Of a stretch of DNA of 39,798 nucleotides, positions 23,049-31,734 are shown one piece after another. Where the stretch lies: positions 1 to 39,798 of the forward strand of contig DASZFP010000153.1 in NCBI GenBank assembly GCA_035939615.1, given 5' to 3'. Position 1 is the first letter of the stretch; the number at the start of each line of letters is the position of its first letter. The notes beneath the pieces were generated by a model, which was given only the letters and a program-made list of their open reading frames with translations, searched no databases and was not told where the DNA came from. Origin of the DNA: VBCK01 sp035939615 (GTDB taxonomy: Bacteria; Pseudomonadota; Gammaproteobacteria; Burkholderiales; Burkholderiaceae_F). The position numbers were made by a program, and so were the translations under genes.

Positions 23049-25598
23049 ATGATCGCGACTCAAGGGGACCCGGCGGCGCGCCCCGCCGCATGGCCAAGGG
23101 GCTGGCGCCGGCTCAGCCGGTGCGTTGCGGCGCTGGCGCTGGGGCTGGTCCCGGTCTGCCTGGCCATCGCGCAGTCCCCTCCGGGCGCGGAAGCTCCCGC
23201 GGCGACGCCAGCTGCGCCGTCGGCTGCCGTGCAAGGCGGCGAACCGGCCGCCGAGACTCCAGCCGCACTGCAGGAAATCGTGGTGACCGCGACCCGCCGC
23301 TCGGAGCCGCTGAGCAAGGTGCCGATCAGCGTGAGCGCGTTCACGCAGGAATCGCTCGATGCACGGGGCGTGAAGGACTTCAGCGACCTGGTCCGCTTCA
23401 CCCCAGGCGTCACGCTCGACGCCAACGGCACCAACAACATCTCGATCCGCGGCATCTCGTCCTCGGCCGGCTCCGGAACCACCGCCATCTACATCGACGA
23501 CACGCCGATCCAGATGCGTGCCCTGTCCTTCTATTCCAACGACACCCTGCCCAAGACCTTCGACCTGGAGCGGGTGGAGGTGCTGCGCGGACCGCAGGGA
23601 ACCCTGTTCGGCGCCGGCGCCGAGGGCGGCGCGGTGCGCTACATCATGACCCAGCCCAACATGCACGATCCGAGCGTGTACGCCCGCAGCGAGGTCTCCT
23701 TCACGCAGGCGGGGGCGCCCAGCTACGAGGCGGGGGTGGCGTATGGAGCGCCCATCATCGCCAACGAACTGGGATTTCGTGCCAGCATCTGGTATCGCTA
23801 CGACGGCGGCTGGATCGACCGGATCGACCCGTTTGCGATGACCACCGCACAGAGCAACGCCAACTACTCCAACGACGTGGTCGCGCGCCTGGCGGTCAAG
23901 TGGGCGCCGAACGACAATCTGACGGTCACGCCTTCGTTTCTGTATCAGAACCTGAACGTCAACGATGTGACCGCCTACTGGCCGGTCCTTTCCAGTCCCG
24001 ACGCCGACCGCTACAGGAACGGGGACCCCGACCGGCTGCCCGAGCCGGACCGCTACTACCTTCCGGCGTTGAAGGTCGAGGCCGGCTTCGGCGGCGTATC
24101 ACTGATTTCGAATACGTCGTACTTCCACCGAAACAACCTGGGCGGATACAACGGCACCGATTACAACCTGAGCTACTACCAGACCTTCAACAGCACCATG
24201 CCGATCGTCCCTCCGGCCTCTTACCCGTTGATTGACGGCAGCGGCCCCCATCTGCCGCCCAGCCTGCAGAACTACCGGGCCCCGGCGAAGGTGACGAACC
24301 AGTTGCAGAGCTTCACGCAGGAAATCCGCCTTCAGTCCGACGATCAAAACGCGAAACTGGTCTGGACCGCTGGACTGTTCTACTCCGTGAACCGGCAGCA
24401 GAGTATCGAGGAAATCCACGATCCGATGCTCAATACGCTGCTGGCGAATCTTTTCGGGCCGGGCACCACCGCGCTTAGCGTTTTCGGCGAGGATCTGCTG
24501 GCCAATGGCGACGCGTTCGACGCCTACAACTTCAGCCGCGACCGGCAGGTGGCCGGTTTCGGTGAGGTGACCTACGCGTTGACCAGCAAGTTGAAGGCGA
24601 CCGCCGGACTGCGTTACTCCAAGGTCGACGTCAACTTCTTCAACGCCGTCGACGGTCCGCAGAACTTCGGCCCGTCCGGCGGACCCGGGCAACAGCACGA
24701 GAAACCTGTGACGCCCAAGTTTTCGCTGTCGTACCAGTTCGATCGCGACGACCTGCTCTACGCGACCTACGCCAAGGGGTACAGGATCGGCGGGGCCAAT
24801 GCGCCGATTCCCGGTTCGTGCGCGTTGGACCTGAGCAATCTGGGGCTGGCGGCCGCGCCTCCCGCGTACAACTCGGACACCGTTAACAGCTACGAGGTGG
24901 GCGCCAAGAACAAGGTGGGTGACCACCTGCGGATCGCATCGAGCCTGTACTACATCAAATGGCGCGGCATCCAGCAGCAGGTCTTTCTGCCGATTTGCGG
25001 TTTCCAGTTCACCGCCAATTCGGGCGACGCCGTGGCCAAGGGAGGCGACGTGCAGCTCGAATTCGCCCCCACCCGCTCGCTCAGTTTCGATCTGGCGGTC
25101 GGCCACACCGATGCGAAATACAGCCAGGATGTGTTCATCGGCACGAACGCGTCCTTGCTGGTCGCTGCGAACGGAAACGCGATCGAAGGGGCGTCCGTCA
25201 CGCCCGCACCGCCGTGGACCGTGGCGCTGGGCGTGCAGTACGACTTCCTCGCCCTGGACCACAAGTCCTTCGTGCGCCTCGACTACGAGTACGAGGGCCA
25301 CAGCAGCGTCGCCACGCCAAGCGAGGACCCGCGCACCGCCATTTTCGACCCGTTGGCCTACACCCCGGGACCGACGAACTTCGTTTCGCTGCGCGCCGGA
25401 ACGACGATCCAGCACTGGAGCATATCCGCCTTCATCGACAACCTGCTCGACGTTCACGTGGTGTCGCCGCCGTCGAATGATCCGCACACCGGCGCCGACC
25501 CGAACCCTCCGAACCCCCTCAATCCGCCGTCGGTGCTGATCCGCGCCTACAGCCTGCGCCCGCGCACCATCGGCATCACGGCGACATACCGGCTCTAG
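23049..25598 (+). CDS. TonB-dependent outer-membrane receptor
   Basis: The 849-residue protein has a long signal region (about residues 1-42, RRLSRCVAALALGLVPVCLA) and a Pro/Ala-rich linker. A TonB box follows (EIVVTATRR at 76-84), then the plug domain (ISIRGISSSAGSGTTAIYID, FDLERVEVLRGPQGTLFGAG), then a beta-barrel ending in RPRTIGITATYRL with the terminal aromatic-hydrophobic signal. It is of the broad nutrient/siderophore receptor type common in sphingomonads and betaproteobacteria. It imports a substrate too large or too scarce for porins across the outer membrane. GGGGAGGG just before the ATG supports the start. It is divergent from the potF-like gene and carries a similar operator, so I infer that it brings in the substrate of the neighbouring transporter, not iron. 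Confidence 0.9.
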   Translation: MIATQGDPAARPAAWPRGWRRLSRCVAALALGLVPVCLAIAQSPPGAEAPAATPAAPSAAVQGGEPAAETPAALQEIVVTATRRSEPLSKVPISVSAFTQESLDARGVKDFSDLVRFTPGVTLDANGTNNISIRGISSSAGSGTTAIYIDDTPIQMRALSFYSNDTLPKTFDLERVEVLRGPQGTLFGAGAEGGAVRYIMTQPNMHDPSVYARSEVSFTQAGAPSYEAGVAYGAPIIANELGFRASIWYRYDGGWIDRIDPFAMTTAQSNANYSNDVVARLAVKWAPNDNLTVTPSFLYQNLNVNDVTAYWPVLSSPDADRYRNGDPDRLPEPDRYYLPALKVEAGFGGVSLISNTSYFHRNNLGGYNGTDYNLSYYQTFNSTMPIVPPASYPLIDGSGPHLPPSLQNYRAPAKVTNQLQSFTQEIRLQSDDQNAKLVWTAGLFYSVNRQQSIEEIHDPMLNTLLANLFGPGTTALSVFGEDLLANGDAFDAYNFSRDRQVAGFGEVTYALTSKLKATAGLRYSKVDVNFFNAVDGPQNFGPSGGPGQQHEKPVTPKFSLSYQFDRDDLLYATYAKGYRIGGANAPIPGSCALDLSNLGLAAAPPAYNSDTVNSYEVGAKNKVGDHLRIASSLYYIKWRGIQQQVFLPICGFQFTANSGDAVAKGGDVQLEFAPTRSLSFDLAVGHTDAKYSQDVFIGTNASLLVAANGNAIEGASVTPAPPWTVALGVQYDFLALDHKSFVRLDYEYEGHSSVATPSEDPRTAIFDPLAYTPGPTNFVSLRAGTTIQHWSISAFIDNLLDVHVVSPPSNDPHTGADPNPPNPLNPPSVLIRAYSLRPRTIGITATYRL

Positions 25599-25678
25599 GC
25601 GGGGGCGCTTGCGCCGCTGATCAGGCACAATCCGCCCGCAAAATTCGGCTGAGGCTCGGCCTCGAAACGGAGTCGACC

Positions 25679-26530
25679 ATGTCGGGTACCACCCTGCTGC
25701 GACTTGCCGCGGTCGCTTTGTTCGCCTCCTTCGCATCACTGCGCCCCGCCTGGGCCGCGGACGAAATCAAGCAGGTGCGGCTGTACGCGCTCGACTGCGG
25801 CCGAGTCCTGCTCAAGGACATGGGCATATTCTCGGATACGGGAGAGTACGACGGCCGATCCGGCGAGATCGTCGATCCGTGCTGGATCATCCGCCATCCC
25901 AAGGGCACGCTGCTGTGGGACACAGGGCTGGGCGACAAGCTGGCGGCGACGAAGGGTGGCGTGGACTTCGAGCTCGGCCACATGCAGGTCGAAGTCACCC
26001 TGCAGGACCAGCTCAAGGCGATCGGCCTGACGCCGGCCGACATCACGTACCTGTCGTTTTCACACACCCACGCCGATCACACCGGCAACGCGAACGACTT
26101 TCCGGACGCAACCTGGATCCTGAACAAGACCGAAATCGCATGGGCCGAGACGCGGCCCACGCCCCACGTCAACCCGGATTCATTCAGCGCCTACAAGACG
26201 GCGAAGACCCAGATGATCGACGGCGACTACGACGTGTTCGGCGACGGCAGCGTTCGGATCCTGAAGACGCCCGGTCACACCCCGGGCCACCAGTCGCTGC
26301 TGGTCAGGTTGAAGAAGGCCGGCACGGTGATCATCTCGGGCGACCTGTTCCATTTGCGCGACAACTACCACTTCCGCCGCGTGCCGCCATTCAATGTGGA
26401 GCGCGCCGACACGCTGGCCTCGATCGACCGGATCAGCACGATCCTGAAGAATACCGACGGCCGCCTGGTGGTGCACCACGACTCGGCGGACTTCAAGGCG
26501 CTGCCGGCGTTTCCTAAGTACCTGGAGTGA
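25679..26530 (+). CDS. Exported metallo-beta-lactamase-fold hydrolase (AHL lactonase-like family)
   Basis: The 283-residue protein has a signal peptide (about residues 1-27, ending RPAWAA). It carries the zinc motif HTHADH (H129, H131, D133, H134), then TPGHTPGHQSLLV, ISGDLFH and LVVHHDS, which complete a two-metal site. The pattern LYALDCGRVLL near the start and CWIIRHPKGTLLWDTGLGD are those of the N-acyl-homoserine-lactonase-like family, which opens lactones and related esters. Here the enzyme is periplasmic, unlike AiiA. It follows the TonB receptor by 80 bp on the same strand and may share its promoter, so it could act on the imported compound; a quorum-quenching role is possible but unproven. 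Confidence 0.83.
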   Translation: MSGTTLLRLAAVALFASFASLRPAWAADEIKQVRLYALDCGRVLLKDMGIFSDTGEYDGRSGEIVDPCWIIRHPKGTLLWDTGLGDKLAATKGGVDFELGHMQVEVTLQDQLKAIGLTPADITYLSFSHTHADHTGNANDFPDATWILNKTEIAWAETRPTPHVNPDSFSAYKTAKTQMIDGDYDVFGDGSVRILKTPGHTPGHQSLLVRLKKAGTVIISGDLFHLRDNYHFRRVPPFNVERADTLASIDRISTILKNTDGRLVVHHDSADFKALPAFPKYLE

Positions 26531-26549
26531 GAGACGCTGCTTTCTCGCC

Positions 26550-26748
26550 ACCCTCACCCCCTCCCCTCTCCCGCTCGCGCGGGCGAGGGGCGATCGTGAG
26601 TCACAAGCGCGCAGCCCTTCGCACTGGCACGCCGGGTCGCCGCTCGCGCGGGCGAGGGGCGATCGCGAGTCACAAGCGCGCAGCCCTTCGCACTGGCACG
26701 CCGGGTCGCCCCTCGCCCGCGCCAGCGGGAGAGGGGCGGGGGTGAGGG
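26550..26748. repeat. Long inverted repeat enclosing a tandem repeat, between MBL and nadC
   Basis: The arm 26550-26589 (CCCTCACCCCCTCCCC...GGGCGAGGGG) and the arm 26709-26748 are reverse complements over 40 bases with two mismatches. Repeats starting CCCTCACCCC and rich in CTCTCCC are common between genes in betaproteobacteria and xanthomonads. Placed between two convergent genes, it can act as a bidirectional terminator or mRNA stabiliser. The space between the arms holds most of the 69-bp tandem duplication described separately. Confidence 0.75.
26572..26709. repeat. 69-bp tandem direct repeat, two copies
   Basis: Copies at 26572-26640 and 26641-26709 differ at one base (ATCGTGAG against ATCGCGAG). 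Each unit starts CGCTCGCGCGGGCGAGGGGC and ends ACGCCGGGTCGC. The near-identity points to recent duplication. The left arm of the inverted repeat overlaps the first copy. Confidence 0.9.
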
Positions 26749-26781
26749 CGGCGAGAGTGAGAGAACCGGCCGCGCAGCCTG

Positions 26782-27648
26782 CTAGAGCACCTCGATCACC
26801 CGCATCGAGAAGTCCACCGCCGCCACGTCCTTGGTGAGCTTGCCGATCGAGATGCGGTCCACGCCGGTGGCCGCGATGGCGCGCACCTGCGCCAGGTCGA
26901 CCCCGCCGGACACCTCCAGCCGCGCGCGGCCGGCGCAGACGTTCACCGCCTCGCGCATCTGGGCGGGCGTGAAGTTGTCCAGCAGGATATCGGTCGCTCC
27001 CGCCGCGAGCGCCTCTTGCAGCTGCGCCAGGGTTTCGACCTCGATCTGGATCGGCACGCCGGCCTGCAGGGCCCGCGCCGTCTGCAGCGCGGCGGTGACG
27101 CTGCCGACCGCCGCGATATGGTTCTCCTTGATCAGGATGCCGTCGTACAGCGCCAGCCGATGGTTGCTGGCGCCGCCGATCCGGACCGCGTATTTCTGCG
27201 CCAGGCGCAGGCCCGGCAACGTCTTGCGGGTGTCCAGAATCGAGCAGCCGCGCGGATTCGGTGAGGCGCCGGCGATCGCGTCCACGTAGCGGCGGGCCGC
27301 GGTGGCCGTGGCCGACAGCAGTTGCAGGAAATTCAGCGACGGCCGCTCGGCGGCGAGCAGCGCGCGTGCGCGCGCCTCGATGTCGCACACGGCCTGGCTG
27401 GACGACAGGGTGCCGCCCTCGGCGACGTGCCATTGAACGCGCGCGGCCGGATCGAGCTCGAGCAGGCACGCCTCGAACCACGGCTGCCCGCACAGCACGG
27501 CCCGTTCGCGCGCCAGCACGCGGCCCCGCAGCCGCTGCGATTCCGGAATCAGGCGCCCGGTCCAGTCGCCGCGGCCGATGTCCTCGGCCAGCGCATCGCG
27601 CACGTTGCGCGCGCGCGCCTGCTCCAGCGTCTCGTTCCGATCGAACAT
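26782..27648 (-). CDS. nadC: Nicotinate-nucleotide pyrophosphorylase (quinolinate phosphoribosyltransferase)
   Basis: The 288-residue protein is normal length for NadC. It has ALAEDIGRGDWTGRLIP at the start, RPSLNFLQLLSATAT, DTRKTLPGLRLAQKYAV, GGASNHRLALYDGILIKENH, IQIEVETLAQLQEAL, and LEVSGGVDLAQVRAIAATGVDRISIGKLT. These form the catalytic barrel and bind quinolinate and PRPP. It makes nicotinate mononucleotide from quinolinate in de novo NAD synthesis in the cytoplasm. The ATG at 27648 places the conserved region at the right distance; the frame is open further upstream. It follows nadA, which makes its substrate, on the same strand 37 bp away, so the two form an operon. The convergent MBL gene is separated from it by the inverted repeat. 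Confidence 0.93.
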   Translation of the reverse strand: MFDRNETLEQARARNVRDALAEDIGRGDWTGRLIPESQRLRGRVLARERAVLCGQPWFEACLLELDPAARVQWHVAEGGTLSSSQAVCDIEARARALLAAERPSLNFLQLLSATATAARRYVDAIAGASPNPRGCSILDTRKTLPGLRLAQKYAVRIGGASNHRLALYDGILIKENHIAAVGSVTAALQTARALQAGVPIQIEVETLAQLQEALAAGATDILLDNFTPAQMREAVNVCAGRARLEVSGGVDLAQVRAIAATGVDRISIGKLTKDVAAVDFSMRVIEVL

Positions 27649-27685
27649 CGGGGGGACCTGCAGTCGCGGCCGGCGTGGCGCCGGC

Positions 27686-28804
27686 TCAGGCGGCGCCCAG
27701 GTGCGGTACGAAACCGCTAGCAGGCGCCACGGTCGCGCCCGGATGCTGTGCGACGAACTCCAGCATGCGCTCGATGCAGGTGCGGGCATCCCGGATCACG
27801 TCGGCATCGAGCTCGATCGGTGCCGTTCCCCCGGACAGGCAATGCACCAGCTTCTCGACGCTGTTCATCGCCATCCACGGGCAGTGCGCGCAGGCCTTGC
27901 AGGTGGCGCTGGTGCCGGCCGTGGGCGCCTCGATCAGCGTCTTGCCCGGCGCGATCTGGCGCATCCGGTGAAACAGCCCCGCATCGGTGGCCACGATGAA
28001 CTCGTCGGCATCCATCTGGGCCACTGCCCGCAGCAGCTGCGTCGTCGATCCGACCAGGTCGGCCTGCTCGATCACGCCCGCGGGTGACTCCGGGTGCACC
28101 AGCACCTTGGCGCGCGGGTGCTCGCGGCGCAGCAGCTCCAGCTCGATGCCCTTGAACTCGTCGTGCACGACGCAGGTCGCGTCCCACAGCAGCATGTCGG
28201 CGCCGGTCTGCTGCAGCACGTAGCTGCCCAGATGCCGATCCGGCGCCCACAGCACTTTTTCGCCGCGCTCCTTCAGGTGCGCCACGATCGGCAGCGCGCA
28301 CGAGCTCGTCACCATCCAGTCGGCGCGCGCCTTCACGGCCGCGCTGGTATTGGCGTACACGACCACGGTGCGGTCCGGATGCTGGTCGCAAAAGCGCGCG
28401 AACGCATCGGCCGGGCAGCCGATATCGAGCGAACAGGTCGCCTCCAGGTCCGGCATCAGCACGCGCTTTTCGGGCGACAGGATCTTGGCGGTCTCGCCCA
28501 TGAAGCGCACGCCGGCTACCACCAGCGTGCGGGCCGCATGGTCGCGCCCGAAGCGCGCCATCTCCAGCGAATCGGCCACGCAGCCGCCGGTTTCGAGCGC
28601 CAGATCCTGCAGCTCGCCGTCGACGTAGTAGTGCGCAACCAGCACGGCGTCGTGCTGCGCCAGCAGTTCGCGCGCTTGCTGTTTCAGATTCGAGCGGGCC
28701 AGCCTCGCCGAGGCCTCATTGGCCTTGACCGCCGGAGCTTCAGCGGAGGCGGTCGACTGATGCAGGCGGACTGGTGCTTCCAACGGGGCGTTCATGGCGC
28801 CCAT
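27686..28804 (-). CDS. nadA: Quinolinate synthase A
   Basis: The protein condenses iminoaspartate (from NadB) with dihydroxyacetone phosphate to quinolinate and needs a [4Fe-4S] cluster. Visible are AHYYVDGELQDLALETGGCVADSLEMAR, VAGVRFMGETAKIL, MPDLEATCSLDIGCP, WDATCVVHDEF, LVHPESP and ATCKACAHCPWMAMN. The cluster cysteines are in the DLEATC, DATCVVH and CAHCPWM segments. I start at the ATG at 28804; an ATG at 28795 is equally possible, giving 372 or 369 residues. It is followed by nadC. Upstream the frame runs into the decayed rpiA tail and should not be counted as part of the protein. Confidence 0.93.
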   Translation of the reverse strand: MGAMNAPLEAPVRLHQSTASAEAPAVKANEASARLARSNLKQQARELLAQHDAVLVAHYYVDGELQDLALETGGCVADSLEMARFGRDHAARTLVVAGVRFMGETAKILSPEKRVLMPDLEATCSLDIGCPADAFARFCDQHPDRTVVVYANTSAAVKARADWMVTSSCALPIVAHLKERGEKVLWAPDRHLGSYVLQQTGADMLLWDATCVVHDEFKGIELELLRREHPRAKVLVHPESPAGVIEQADLVGSTTQLLRAVAQMDADEFIVATDAGLFHRMRQIAPGKTLIEAPTAGTSATCKACAHCPWMAMNSVEKLVHCLSGGTAPIELDADVIRDARTCIERMLEFVAQHPGATVAPASGFVPHLGAA

Positions 28805-28815
28805 GATAAAGGTTC

Positions 28816-28927
28816 CGGCTAGGGGCCCCGGCACTCGACGACCCCCTGCGGCGTGCCCAGCAACGGCCCCACGCCGTGCGAACAGCCCGAACGTCACCAC
28901 ACCGGCAATCCGGTTGATCGCGTCCTG
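28816..28927 (-). pseudogene. Decayed 3'-end fragment of rpiA
   Basis: This stretch matches the last 120 bases of rpiA (32470-32590) in the same orientation. A 46-base core (AACAGCCCGAACGTCACCAC onwards) differs at only two positions, and the rest holds further substitutions and a deletion of about 8 bases that breaks the frame. Translated, it reads VTFGLFARRG where RpiA has VTVGLFARRG. It begins immediately beyond the histidine kinase stop codon and ends just before nadA. It is best read as a duplicated or displaced rpiA end. Confidence 0.85.
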
Positions 28928-31600
28928 TCAGCGGATTTCCGTAAGTGGCCGGTCTTCCGAAGTATCCGGAGTCAAGGGCTCCAATACTTGCAACGCGGCG
29001 ATCACCGGGCGGAGGGCACGCGTTACGGCCCCGGTCAGCTCGTCGATGGTCTCTTCCGAGGCATTGCGGACACAGGCCTCCTCGAGGGCGGCCGCCGCCT
29101 GTTGAACATCGCTCGCGCCCACGGCACCGGCCTGGCTCTTGAGGTCGTGCGCCATTCGCCTTGCAGCCAAGGCATCGTTGGATGCCCGTGCGGCGCGGAA
29201 GCGCGCCGCAAAGGGGCCCTGCTCTTCGGCGAACATGCCCAGCACGCGACGATAAAACCTGTCGCTGCCGCCTGCGCTCGTGCGTCCGATCCGCACGTCT
29301 ATGCCCGGAAGGCTGGTCAATGAGTCGGCGCCTGCAGGCGTGGCCGGCGCGCCGGCAGGTGCGCGGCCCACCCAGCGCGCCAGCGTGGCGATCATCTCAT
29401 CGAGGTCGATCGGCTTGGTGATGTGATCGTTCATGCCAGCGGCGAGCGCTTCCTGCCGGTCCCCGACCATCGCGCTGGCCGTCATCGCAATGATCGGCAG
29501 GTCCCGCAAGCCAGGCCGTTGCCGCAGCAAGCGGGTCGTCTGGTAGCCGTCCAGGACCGGCATCTGGCAGTCCATCAGAACGCCGTCGAATTGCTGCCGG
29601 TCGAGAAGATCGAGCGCTTCCCGACCCTCGTTGGCGACTGTAACGTGGATGCCGGCGCCAGCAAGCAACTCGACAGCGAGTTCCCGATTGATGGCGTTGT
29701 CTTCAACGAGCAGAATTCGGACCCCCGCGAGGTCCGCCGCCTGGTCGCGAGCACGGGACAGCGCACCGGCCGGACGTGCGGCCGGCAGTTCGGTCTTTTC
29801 GAGGCGACGGCCGAAGCGCGCAGTGAAGTAAAAGTGGCTGCCTTTGCCGGGACTGCTCTCGACTCCGATGCTTCCGCCCATCAGCCGCACCAGATGATCG
29901 CAGATCGCGAGGCCCAGGCCGCTACCGCCGTAGCGCCGGCTGGTCGAGGAGTCGGCCTGGGAAAACGACTGGAACAAGCGCCCCTGCTGCTCCGGTGAGA
30001 TGCCCAGGCCCGTGTCGCGCACGCCGAACTGCAGTTGCACCCCCGCGGCGTCCTGTTGGACCAGCTCGACGCTGACGGTGACTTCGCCTCGCTCCGTGAA
30101 CTTGATGGCGTTGTTGGCCAGATTGAGCAGGACCTGACCCAGACGCAAAGGATCGCCCACGAGCTGCGTGGGAAGCTGCGGCGCCTGGACAAATACAAGC
30201 TGCAGCCCCTTGTCTCGGGCCTGCAGTGCGCTCATATTGGCAAGGTCGCCCATCACTTCGTCGAGGTCGAAGTCGACGGTCTCCATCTGCAGTTTGCCGG
30301 CCTCGATCTTCGAGAAATCCAGCACGTCGTTGATGATTCGAAGCAGCATCCGAGCCGATCGGTGCACGATGTTGACGTGGTTGTACTGCCGTGCATTCAG
30401 CCCGCTACCCAATGCCAGGCGCGACATGCCGATGATGGCGTTCATCGGCGTGCGTATTTCGTGGCTCATGTTGGCCAGGAATTCACTCTTCGCGCGATTG
30501 GCCGCTTCGGCGAGCTGCCGCGCTTCCCGCTCCCGCTCGGCCTGCCTGCGCTCGGTCAGGTCGCGAGCGATACCGACCGTCCCGACGATACGTCCGTCGG
30601 CGTCCCTCAGCGCTGTCTTGATCGTCTCGACCCAGAAGGTGCTGCCATCGCTTCGCCGGCAAAGCTCCTCGATGCGTACGCGCTCGCCCGTCGCGATGAC
30701 CTCCTGGTCGGCGCTCCGATAGGCCTCCGCCAAGTCCTTCGGGCCGATGTCGTAGTCGGTCTTGCCGATGATCTCGTCGGCGTTGGAGAGCGAAAACGTT
30801 CGGGCGACCACCTGGTTGGCGGCAATGAAGCGGCCGTCGATGTCCTTGACCCAGGCCAGGTCGGGAATGTTGTCGAGAATCGCAGCCATGCGGGCATTGG
30901 CCGACGTCAGATCCTCCTCCTGCCGGGCGAGTCGCGCGCTCATCGTGTTGAAGGCACTCACCACGTGATCGAGCTCGTCCACATCGCTCGGCGAGCGCTG
31001 CAGCCGCAATACAGGAGCGTGACGTCCCGGCGTGAAGCGGGCGACGTTGGTCGCAATGTCCAGAATGTGGCGCGTGACGTAGCGATGGGTAATCAACAGA
31101 ATGAATGCCACCACCAGGAGGGTCTTGATCGTCTGGGTCGCGAGGATGACGAGCACACGCGCGGCCAGGGAGCGGTATATCCCGGTCAGCGTTGCCTCGA
31201 TATGCAGCGTTCCCAGCGCGCGCCCGGTGCTGTCGCACGCGCAGGACAGGGCGACATCGCGCGTGATCACCGACTCGGTTCGATGCGCGCCGATGGTAAC
31301 GACGACCGGAGCCAGACCTTCAGATCTGACCTCGCGAATCTGGACTTCAGTGACGTCCGGGAGCTTTGTGATGCCTTCGGCCTGGAGTCGCAACTGTCGA
31401 GTGTCCAGATTCCATAGCCCTTCGCCCAGGCCACCGGCGTAGCCGCGCTGGATCTCGTCCAAGCGGCGCTCCAGCGTGCTCAGCGACCCGCGATACTCGA
31501 GATAGAGGTCGACGACGGTCAAGACGAGCGTCACGACCGAACTGAAAAGCAGAATGGCAACGACCAGACGGGCGCCGATTCTGTTGCGGGGCGGACGCAT
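28928..31600 (-). CDS. Hybrid sensor histidine kinase with PAS, receiver and HPt domains
   Basis: The 890-residue membrane kinase has two spans (residues 10-34 and 148-171) around a periplasmic sensor domain of about 110 residues. Then come HAMP (172-228), PAS (about 240-350), a dimerisation helix with phospho-His H380 (SHEIRTPMNAIIG), and the ATPase with N497 (NLANNAIKF), DTGLGIS and GGSGLGLAI. A receiver domain with D677 (VLMDCQMPVLDGY) and an HPt domain with H818 (MAHDLKSQAGAVG) complete the chain. It therefore holds a whole phosphorelay except the final response regulator, which is not encoded nearby. I start at the ATG at 31600; longer frames upstream lack support. It is divergent from the periplasmic binding-protein-like gene, 134 bp away, which may present the ligand. 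Both lie between the two rpiA ends. Confidence 0.9.
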   Translation of the reverse strand: MRPPRNRIGARLVVAILLFSSVVTLVLTVVDLYLEYRGSLSTLERRLDEIQRGYAGGLGEGLWNLDTRQLRLQAEGITKLPDVTEVQIREVRSEGLAPVVVTIGAHRTESVITRDVALSCACDSTGRALGTLHIEATLTGIYRSLAARVLVILATQTIKTLLVVAFILLITHRYVTRHILDIATNVARFTPGRHAPVLRLQRSPSDVDELDHVVSAFNTMSARLARQEEDLTSANARMAAILDNIPDLAWVKDIDGRFIAANQVVARTFSLSNADEIIGKTDYDIGPKDLAEAYRSADQEVIATGERVRIEELCRRSDGSTFWVETIKTALRDADGRIVGTVGIARDLTERRQAEREREARQLAEAANRAKSEFLANMSHEIRTPMNAIIGMSRLALGSGLNARQYNHVNIVHRSARMLLRIINDVLDFSKIEAGKLQMETVDFDLDEVMGDLANMSALQARDKGLQLVFVQAPQLPTQLVGDPLRLGQVLLNLANNAIKFTERGEVTVSVELVQQDAAGVQLQFGVRDTGLGISPEQQGRLFQSFSQADSSTSRRYGGSGLGLAICDHLVRLMGGSIGVESSPGKGSHFYFTARFGRRLEKTELPAARPAGALSRARDQAADLAGVRILLVEDNAINRELAVELLAGAGIHVTVANEGREALDLLDRQQFDGVLMDCQMPVLDGYQTTRLLRQRPGLRDLPIIAMTASAMVGDRQEALAAGMNDHITKPIDLDEMIATLARWVGRAPAGAPATPAGADSLTSLPGIDVRIGRTSAGGSDRFYRRVLGMFAEEQGPFAARFRAARASNDALAARRMAHDLKSQAGAVGASDVQQAAAALEEACVRNASEETIDELTGAVTRALRPVIAALQVLEPLTPDTSEDRPLTEIR

Positions 31601-31734
31601 GGCGGTCAGGCCGCTTCGGCCGGACGGATCGGTTGGCCTGGGATCGGCATGGCCAGCAGCGTAAGATTTCCGTCCAGTGCGTGGCTGGGTGCGTTTTTCA
31701 GGTGCGCGCGGAACCTCAACGCAGAGCCGGACCG

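Noticed and set aside
24099..25739. A 546-codon minus-strand frame
   Set aside because: It is antisense to the TonB receptor gene, which is strongly supported.
26572..26709. CRISPR-like repeats
   Set aside because: Two directly adjoining 69-bp copies without spacers are a tandem duplication, not a CRISPR array.
26527..26745. Short plus-strand frame across the tandem repeat
   Set aside because: It is made of the repeat itself and has no protein character or ribosome binding site.
28805..28900. Extended N-terminus of NadA
   Set aside because: The extra codons come from the decayed rpiA tail and are not part of the NadA family.
30035..31417. A 460-codon plus-strand frame
   Set aside because: It is antisense to the histidine kinase, whose domains are all intact.
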